From NCBI GenBank assembly GCA_018056205.1, contig JAGPGC010000025.1, forward strand, positions 1 to 11,606: a DNA stretch of 11,606 bases. Reading direction: 5' to 3'. The position numbers were made by a program, and so were the translations under genes. This document shows, piece by piece, positions 7,936 to 11,606 of the stretch (positions are counted from its first letter, which is position 1; each line of letters opens with the position of its first letter). The notes under the pieces are model-generated. The model was not told the DNA's origin and searched no databases. It worked only from the letters and a program-made list of their open reading frames with translations. This DNA comes from Candidatus Atribacteria bacterium (lineage in GTDB: Bacteria > Atribacterota > Atribacteria > Atribacterales > Atribacteraceae).

Positions 7936-8384
7936 TGACCCCACAGCAACCCTATATCGAAATTAAAAAGGAAATTACTGGCGGAGATTTTTCAAATGCT
8001 GGGGGAATATCCAGTGAACTGAAGAATATTTTACAACAAGCTGGTTTACCACCTCAATTTATCCGACGAGTGGTGATTGCTACCTATGAAGCTGAAATGA
8101 ATGTGGTAATTCATGCTTATCGGGGGACTTTTTTCGCGCTGATTTATCCAGATCATGTTCAAGTGGTTCTTGAAGACGAAGGGCCGGGGATTCCAGATGT
8201 TGATTTAGCTTTTCAAGAAGGATTTTCTACTGCTCCACCTCATATTCGGGAAATGGGATTTGGAGCTGGTTATGGACTTTCTAATATGAAAAAGTGCTCC
8301 AACCAGATCGAAGTTATTACTCAGGTTGGAAAAGGAACCAAAGTTAAGATGACCTTTTGGCTTGATTCTTCTAAAACGAGTTGA
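7935..8384 (+). CDS. RsbW-like GHKL ATPase / serine kinase-type anti-sigma regulator
   Basis: The 149-aa protein is a lone HATPase_c domain of the anti-sigma-factor kinase kind (RsbW/SpoIIAB group). The N-box has Glu52 and Asn56 in YEAEMNVVIHAY, the G1 box is DEGPGIPD (81-88), the G2 box is GFGAGYGLSNM (108-118), and a GKGTKV strand follows. There is no dimerisation/phosphoacceptor histidine domain, so it is not a complete sensor kinase. Known relatives bind ATP, phosphorylate a serine on an STAS partner and sequester a sigma factor. No STAS or sigma gene is in this window, so its target is unknown; a neighbouring DRTGG or Fe-S protein is a plausible partner. The start overlaps the previous stop (TAATGA) and has no strong Shine-Dalgarno of its own, pointing to translational coupling. 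Confidence 0.88.
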   Translation: MTPQQPYIEIKKEITGGDFSNAGGISSELKNILQQAGLPPQFIRRVVIATYEAEMNVVIHAYRGTFFALIYPDHVQVVLEDEGPGIPDVDLAFQEGFSTAPPHIREMGFGAGYGLSNMKKCSNQIEVITQVGKGTKVKMTFWLDSSKTS

Positions 8385-8455
8385 TCTGTGCCTAATTGAA
8401 GGACTTAAAGTTCTAAAAGGAGAATTCACACCCGTTTTTTCTCCAATAAAAGAAA

Positions 8456-8472
8456 AGAGGGTGAAAGTATTG
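8456..8472 (+). promoter_or_regulatory. Ribosome binding site and alternative starts of the hydrogenase-like gene
   Basis: AGAGG (8456-8460) touches GTG 8461 but is 9 nt from TTG 8470. Spacing favours TTG, while codon preference and the extra MKV residues favour GTG. A stronger AAAGGAG at 8416-8422 has no start codon in any frame at a workable distance. Confidence 0.4.
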
Positions 8473-9813
8473 AATCCAGAAGTTTTTCATTCTGTTCTTT
8501 TAGATGAAGAAAAATGTAAAGGTTGTACTCATTGCATAAGAAGGTGCCCGACTGAAGCGATACGGGTTAAGAGAGGAAAAGCTCGGATTGATGAGGATCG
8601 CTGTATTGATTGCGGTGAGTGTATTCGAACCTGTCCCAATCATGCCAAATATGGCCAAACCGATTCACTTGAGTTATTAAAAAAATTTAAGTATACGGTG
8701 GCTTTACCAGCTCCAGCTTTTTACGCTCAGTTTAAGGGGAATCTATCCCTTAGTAAGTTGCTGGGCGGTTTGGTTAAGCTTGGATTTGATCAGGTATTTG
8801 AAGTTGCCTGGGCAGCTGAAATTTTAGCGGATGAGATAAATCAATACCTTAAAAAACCAAATCTATCTCTTCCGGTTATTTCCTCAGCCTGTCCGGCGGT
8901 AGTAAGATTGGTAGAAGTTCAATTTCCTTCACTCATCGAAAATCTTCTTCCCTTAGATTCACCATTGGGTTTAGCTGCTAAAATTGCCCGAAAACAAGCC
9001 ATAAAAGATAATGGGATCAAACCCGAAGAGATCGGGGTCTTTTTTATCACTCCTTGTCCAGCCAAGGTGATGGAGGTTCGGCGCTCCAGTGGAACTTTAG
9101 AGCGAATTGATGGCGCTATATCTATGTCGAGTATTTATCCCCGTTTGATTAACGAGATCGATAATCTTCCCGAAGAGTCATCCTATCAGATTGCTTCCTG
9201 GAAAGGAATTGGATGGGCTCGTTCTGGGGGAGAGGAAGAATCCCTCGGTGAAGGAGAATATATGGCTGTGGATGGGATTCATAACGTGATTTCGGTTTTT
9301 GAAAAAATTGAAATGGGAGAACTCAAAAAAGTTATCTATTGTGAAGCCCAAGCCTGTGTGGGTGGATGTATTGGAGGAGTTTTTGCTGTTCAAAATCCAT
9401 TTATAGCCAAAGTAAATGTTAATCATCTAATTAAAAAATATTCAACCACCCGACCTCCTGAAGAGCATCAGTTAGAAAAGTGGAGGAAGGAGAGAGTATT
9501 TCAAAGGATTAATCCTTATGAAGTTAGAGATGTGTTGAAACTCGATAACGATTACCGTAAAGCGATTGAAAAATACCAACAAATTGAAAAAATATTAGAA
9601 AAACTACCGGCACTTGATTGTGGAGCTTGTGGTTGCCCCACCTGTCGATCATTAGCTGAAGATGTGGTAAGGGGAAAGGCTCAAGAAATTGATTGTCCCT
9701 TCTTGTTGAGAGAAAAATTATGCGAAATATCCAAAGAAATTTTTGATTTAGCCAGTCGAGTTCCTCAAACTATGAGTGAAGAAGGGGGAAAAAAGAAAAT
9801 TGAAAGTAAATGA
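8461..9813 (+). CDS. [FeFe]-hydrogenase-like Fe-S protein with degenerate H-cluster site (HfsB-like)
   Basis: About 450 aa with three parts. Two ferredoxin-type [4Fe-4S] sites lie at Cys19/22/25/29 and Cys48/51/54/58. A hydrogenase large-subunit-like domain follows. A C-terminal FeS domain has Cys387/390/392/395 and Cys412 (LDCGACGCPTC...DC), of the kind found in RnfB and corrinoid Fe-S proteins. The three H-cluster motifs are altered. L1 reads SSACPAV instead of TSCCPxW, so the proton-relay Cys is Ala but the next Cys (144) stays. L2 reads TPCPAKVME, keeping Cys199, Lys202 and Glu205. L3 reads EAQACVGGCIGG, keeping Cys299 and Cys303. All four [4Fe-4S]H ligands remain, so a cluster may bind, but H2 catalysis is unlikely; sensing or electron transfer is more plausible. 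The start is uncertain: GTG 8461 gives MKVLNPEVFHS, while TTG 8470 has the better-spaced AGAGG (8456-8460), and the frame is open back to TTG 8362. The gene overlaps the next by 14 bases. Confidence 0.88.
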   Translation: MKVLNPEVFHSVLLDEEKCKGCTHCIRRCPTEAIRVKRGKARIDEDRCIDCGECIRTCPNHAKYGQTDSLELLKKFKYTVALPAPAFYAQFKGNLSLSKLLGGLVKLGFDQVFEVAWAAEILADEINQYLKKPNLSLPVISSACPAVVRLVEVQFPSLIENLLPLDSPLGLAAKIARKQAIKDNGIKPEEIGVFFITPCPAKVMEVRRSSGTLERIDGAISMSSIYPRLINEIDNLPEESSYQIASWKGIGWARSGGEEESLGEGEYMAVDGIHNVISVFEKIEMGELKKVIYCEAQACVGGCIGGVFAVQNPFIAKVNVNHLIKKYSTTRPPEEHQLEKWRKERVFQRINPYEVRDVLKLDNDYRKAIEKYQQIEKILEKLPALDCGACGCPTCRSLAEDVVRGKAQEIDCPFLLREKLCEISKEIFDLASRVPQTMSEEGGKKKIESK

Positions 9814-10153
9814 CATTGTGAAAGCTTTAAAAGCTGAGATTCTTGGTGAGGGAGATCTCAACAACAGTGAAGTTACGGGAGGATATTGTGGTGATTTACT
9901 CAGCGATTGTATAGCTAACGCTAGTGAAGGAAGCGTGTGGGTAACCATTCATTCCCATCCTAATATTATAGCGGTTGCCGTGTTGGTGGGCATACCTTGT
10001 ATTGTTATAAGTAATTTTCAAGAAATTGACCCGCAAACCATCGAGAAAGCTAAAAAAGAAAAAATTACACTTTTACGAACCTCGTTGACCAGTTATCAAA
10101 CCGTGGAGGTGTTAGCTGGGATTGGTATTCACGGAACTAAAAAACATGCCTGA
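9800..10153 (+). CDS. DRTGG-domain-like protein (second paralogue)
   Basis: From TTG 9800 the protein is 117 aa, exactly the length of the DRTGG protein at 7582, and the two align without end gaps. It shows MKVNDIVKALKAEILGEGDL, then YCGDLLSDCIAN at 29-40 matching the first copy's block, then a hydrophobic Rossmann-like half (NIIAVAVLVGIPCIVI...). AAGGGGG (9782-9788) precedes TTG by 11 nt. The frame is open back to GTG 9776, but those eight extra residues (a Lys-rich run) have no counterpart in the paralogue. It overlaps the hydrogenase-like gene by 14 bases and the PHP gene by 8. The molecular role is unknown; association with the Fe-S protein in one cluster suggests a regulatory or scaffold function. 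The second half differs strongly from the first paralogue, so the copies are old and specialised. Confidence 0.78.
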   Translation: MKVNDIVKALKAEILGEGDLNNSEVTGGYCGDLLSDCIANASEGSVWVTIHSHPNIIAVAVLVGIPCIVISNFQEIDPQTIEKAKKEKITLLRTSLTSYQTVEVLAGIGIHGTKKHA

Positions 10154-10892
10154 AAGGCTTTACCGTGCCGATCTTCATATCCATAGCGTTTTATCTCCTT
10201 GTGCTGAAAGGGAAATGCTGCCACATTGTATTATTTTACAAGCCTTAGAAAAACATTTAGATATCATAGCTATAACTGACCATAACTCTTGTGAGAATGT
10301 ACAAGTCACCATTTCTTTAGGTGAACAATTTGGGATTTGGGTCATCCCTGGCATGGAGATTGAAACTCGAGAGGAGATTCATTTTCTCACTTTTTTCCCA
10401 ACTTATCAAAGAATTTTCTCATTTTATCAAATGCTCCAAAATTTTTCTCAGCCAATTCCAATTGATGAAAATATTTGGGGTGAGGAATGGGTTATTAACG
10501 CCGAAGGAAAGGTTATGGAGAAGAAAAAATATCTTTTAACTTTTCCTCTGTCAATTACTGTGGAAGAATTATTCCAATTAGTAGTAATTCAGGGGGGGAT
10601 CATTATTCCCTCTCATATTGATCGAAATACCTATAGCATTATTGGAGTATTAGGCTTTATTCCTCCTAATTTGACCTTCCCGGTGTTGGAAGTTTCTCCG
10701 GCTTTATCAATTCCTCAAGCTTGTTGGAAGTTTAGTTTAAATAATTATCGTTTTGTCCGTTTTTCTGATGCTCATTCTTTGGCGGAAGTTGGGCTGGTTT
10801 ATACTGAATTTCGTATGAATGGACGAAGTTGGGATGAGTTTAAAAAGGCAGTTTATCAAATTGAAGGAAGAGACCTATTTCCTGTGAATTAA
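10146..10892 (+). CDS. PHP-domain metal-dependent phosphoesterase
   Basis: The 248-aa protein has the metal-site motifs of the PHP family: ADLHIHS (Asp9, His11, His13), TDHN (Asp45, His46), GMEIET (Glu71, Glu73) with His79, PSHID (His157), and SDAH (Asp208, His210). The core is interrupted by an insertion of about 40 residues (roughly 90-132) between the third and fourth motifs. The family includes histidinol phosphatase, DNA polymerase exonuclease domains and nucleotide 3'-phosphate-cleaving enzymes; the substrate here cannot be told from sequence. As the last gene of the cluster it may act as a phosphatase, possibly opposing the ATPase/kinase. ATG 10146 is chosen over TTG 10122 because the PHP core begins directly after it. 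It overlaps the upstream gene by 8 bases and lacks a strong Shine-Dalgarno, so coupling is expected. Confidence 0.88.
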   Translation: MPERLYRADLHIHSVLSPCAEREMLPHCIILQALEKHLDIIAITDHNSCENVQVTISLGEQFGIWVIPGMEIETREEIHFLTFFPTYQRIFSFYQMLQNFSQPIPIDENIWGEEWVINAEGKVMEKKKYLLTFPLSITVEELFQLVVIQGGIIIPSHIDRNTYSIIGVLGFIPPNLTFPVLEVSPALSIPQACWKFSLNNYRFVRFSDAHSLAEVGLVYTEFRMNGRSWDEFKKAVYQIEGRDLFPVN

Positions 10893-10906
10893 TTAATTTG
10901 TTGTCT

Positions 10907-10949
10907 TGCTCCCCCCAGAGCATTTGTAGACTTTAAACCCCCTGGTTTT
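10907..10949 (+). terminator. Two small hairpins after the PHP gene, weak terminator candidate
   Basis: TGCTC (10907-10911) pairs with GAGCA (10918-10922) around a C-rich loop. AAACC (10935-10939) pairs with GGTTT (10944-10948), followed by a pyrimidine-rich run. Stems are only 5 bp and the T-tracts are poor, so termination here would be inefficient. They are the only candidates close to the end of the cluster. Confidence 0.3.
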
Positions 10950-11052
10950 CCTCATTTTCTTTCTTCTATCCCGAAAATACCGTGATGAGTAATGAGTGAA
11001 CAGTGATGAGTAATAAAAGTCGAGAGGGAGAACAAAATCTCGGCATCAAATT

Positions 11053-11159
11053 AGGCAGACACCCAGGTCTGCCCCTACCAATAAAAAAATGATGAATATA
11101 TCAAATAATAAAACAATTCAAGGTAAGGAAATGGTAGGGGCGAACCTAAGTGTTCGCCC
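11053..11159. repeat. REPIN-like element, copy 1
   Basis: Two palindromes face each other. Left: GGCAGAC (11054-11060) pairs with GTCTGCC (11067-11073), followed by CTAC (11075-11078). Right: GTAG (11134-11137), then GGGCGAAC (11138-11145) pairing with GTTCGCCC (11152-11159). Read on the minus strand, the left half is also GTAG followed by a palindrome, the layout of paired REP sequences. GCCCCTACC on the left and GGTAGGGGC on the right are complementary, so the pair can also fold into one long hairpin. The spacer is 55 nt. The outer stem base at 11053 is A, breaking the terminal pair found in copy 2. Confidence 0.75.
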
Positions 11160-11255
11160 ATCATATATTCATCCAATTCTGGAAAAACAGTGATGAGTGA
11201 GGGTGAGAGTGAAAGTGATAGCAATAAAAACCGAGCAGGTGAGGGGCATCAAATT

Positions 11256-11363
11256 GGGCAGACACCCAGGTCTGCCCCTACCAATATAAAATTGATGAAT
11301 ATATCAAATAATAAAACCAATTCAAGGTAAGGAAACGGTAGGGGCGAACCTAAGTGTTCGCCC
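11256..11363. repeat. REPIN-like element, copy 2
   Basis: Same architecture as copy 1 with both 8-bp stems intact. Left: GGGCAGAC (11256-11263) with GTCTGCCC (11270-11277), then CTAC (11278-11281). Right: GTAG (11338-11341), GGGCGAAC (11342-11349) with GTTCGCCC (11356-11363). The spacer is 56 nt and differs from copy 1 at a handful of positions, so the two copies share a recent origin. Confidence 0.77.
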
Positions 11364-11427
11364 AACATATATTCATCCGATTCTGGAAAAATAGTGATGA
11401 GTGAACAGTGAAAAGCTTAAAAATGCC

Positions 11428-11471
11428 GTCACCCTGAGGCTTCGTATTCTGAAGCCGTGAGGGTCTCATCT
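11428..11471. repeat. Hairpin repeat family 2, copy 1
   Basis: A 44-bp unit starting GTCACCCTGAGG and ending GAGGGTCTCATCT. Its core folds as ACCCT (11431-11435), GGCTTC (11438-11443), a 7-nt loop, GAAGCC (11451-11456), AGGGT (11460-11464). It repeats perfectly at 11484. Confidence 0.8.
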
Positions 11472-11483
11472 AACCACCCAGCT

Positions 11484-11527
11484 GTCACCCTGAGGCTTCG
11501 TATTCTGAAGCCGTGAGGGTCTCATCT
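11484..11527. repeat. Hairpin repeat family 2, copy 2
   Basis: All 44 bases are identical to the unit at 11428-11471, offset by 56 bp with a 12-bp unrelated spacer between. Identity indicates recent duplication or homogenisation. Confidence 0.8.
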
Positions 11528-11550
11528 TTTGTCTTTTAAAAGCATTTAAA

Positions 11551-11591
11551 AATGAGATTCTCAGGCGGGAAGGCATCGCTCAGAATGACGG
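11551..11591 (-). repeat. Hairpin repeat family 2, degenerate inverted copy
   Basis: Read on the minus strand this begins CCGTCATTCTGAG and ends CTGAGAATCTCATT, matching the frame of copies 1 and 2 (CCGTCACCCTGAG ... GTGAGGGTCTCATC). The outer arm is ATTCT/AGAAT in place of ACCCT/AGGGT, so pairing is kept although both sides changed. The inner stem is not conserved. Confidence 0.6.
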
Positions 11592-11606
11592 ATTAAGGTA
11601 GGTTTT

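Larger units (their letters stand above)
10982..11402. repeat. Composite tandem repeat, period about 204-208 bp
   Basis: The 9-mer GTGATGAGT occurs at 10982, 11003, 11190 and 11394. The copies at 10982, 11190 and 11394 bracket two near-identical blocks, each starting a palindromic element with GGCATCAAATT (11042 and 11245) and ending in ATATATTCATCC then TTCTGGAAAAA. The blocks differ at few positions within the element, but the purine-rich stretch between GTGATGAGT and GGCATC has diverged, with TGA/GTGA slippage. This looks like tandem duplication of an element together with its flank. Confidence 0.75.
10893..11606. other. Gene-free repeat-rich region
   Basis: These 714 bp hold no coding frame of note on either strand. 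After two weak hairpins (10907-10949) come GTGATGAGT-type short repeats, two copies of a composite palindromic element about 204 bp apart, and three copies of a second hairpin element, the last degenerate and inverted. No transposase, tRNA or integrase gene is visible. Confidence 0.85.

Noticed and set aside
8461..9813. Catalytically active [FeFe]-hydrogenase large subunit
   Set aside because: The proton-relay Cys of L1 is Ala, and the Met residues of L2 and L3 are replaced. The neighbours are regulatory and no partner hydrogenase subunits are present.
11021..11042. Hairpin CGAGA/TCTCG as a terminator
   Set aside because: The stem is five bp with a 12-nt loop and no T-tract follows. It lies in the variable part of the composite repeat and is not kept in the second copy.
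11428..11527. CRISPR array
   Set aside because: There are only two direct copies, the spacer is 12 bp, and the unit is a 44-bp hairpin with an inverted degenerate third copy nearby. No cas genes are present.
10893..11606. Insertion sequence remnant with transposase
   Set aside because: No frame in this stretch encodes a recognisable transposase fragment. The repeats are palindromic elements without coding capacity.

Overview
The window is about 40% GC by eye. It carries 11 genes, all on the + strand, plus two non-coding stretches. The gene set points to an anaerobic, probably fermentative bacterium: a clpXP/trigger factor block is joined to an [FeFe]-hydrogenase-related regulatory cluster (DRTGG, RsbW-like ATPase, degenerate hydrogenase, DRTGG, PHP). 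Such clusters are known from Clostridia, Thermotogota and related lineages. The protein flavour and the style of the intergenic palindromes fit Atribacterota or a neighbouring anaerobic phylum, but this is a guess that one database search would settle.

Layout. (1) 1-761: 3' end of a GAF/HD-GYP cyclic-di-GMP phosphodiesterase gene whose start lies outside the window. (2) 762-1107: a 346-bp intergenic region. It holds a promoter-like element with a perfect -10 box, a strong intrinsic terminator about 40 bp beyond the predicted start site (so possibly a ~75-nt RNA), a 20-bp imperfect palindrome, a second promoter-like element, and a 16-codon upstream reading frame that overlaps the start of tig. 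(3) 1108-6977: tig, clpP, clpX and valS, tightly packed. (4) 6974-7567: a membrane-anchored SPOR-domain protein. (5) 7582-10892: DRTGG protein, GHKL ATPase, hydrogenase-like Fe-S protein, second DRTGG protein, PHP-domain protein. (6) 10893-11606: 714 bp without genes, filled with two families of palindromic repeats.

How the genes work together. From tig to the PHP gene there are ten co-directional genes. Six of nine junctions overlap and no gap exceeds about 76 bp, so the run could be one transcript or a few overlapping ones. Trigger factor, ClpX and ClpP handle nascent-chain folding and proteolysis, and ValRS charges tRNA-Val. The last five genes look like a redox or H2 signalling module. 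The hydrogenase homologue keeps all four cysteines that hold the [4Fe-4S] part of the H-cluster but has lost the proton-relay cysteine, so it is more likely a sensor or electron-transfer protein than an H2-producing enzyme. The RsbW-like ATPase, the DRTGG pair and the PHP protein would supply phosphorylation or nucleotide-dependent output. No catalytic hydrogenase genes lie in the window.

Most interesting signals: the degenerate H-cluster protein in its five-gene cluster; REPIN-like pairs of GTAG-footed palindromes whose left and right arms differ by compensatory base changes; a second hairpin repeat family that also covaries; and the possible small RNA upstream of tig.
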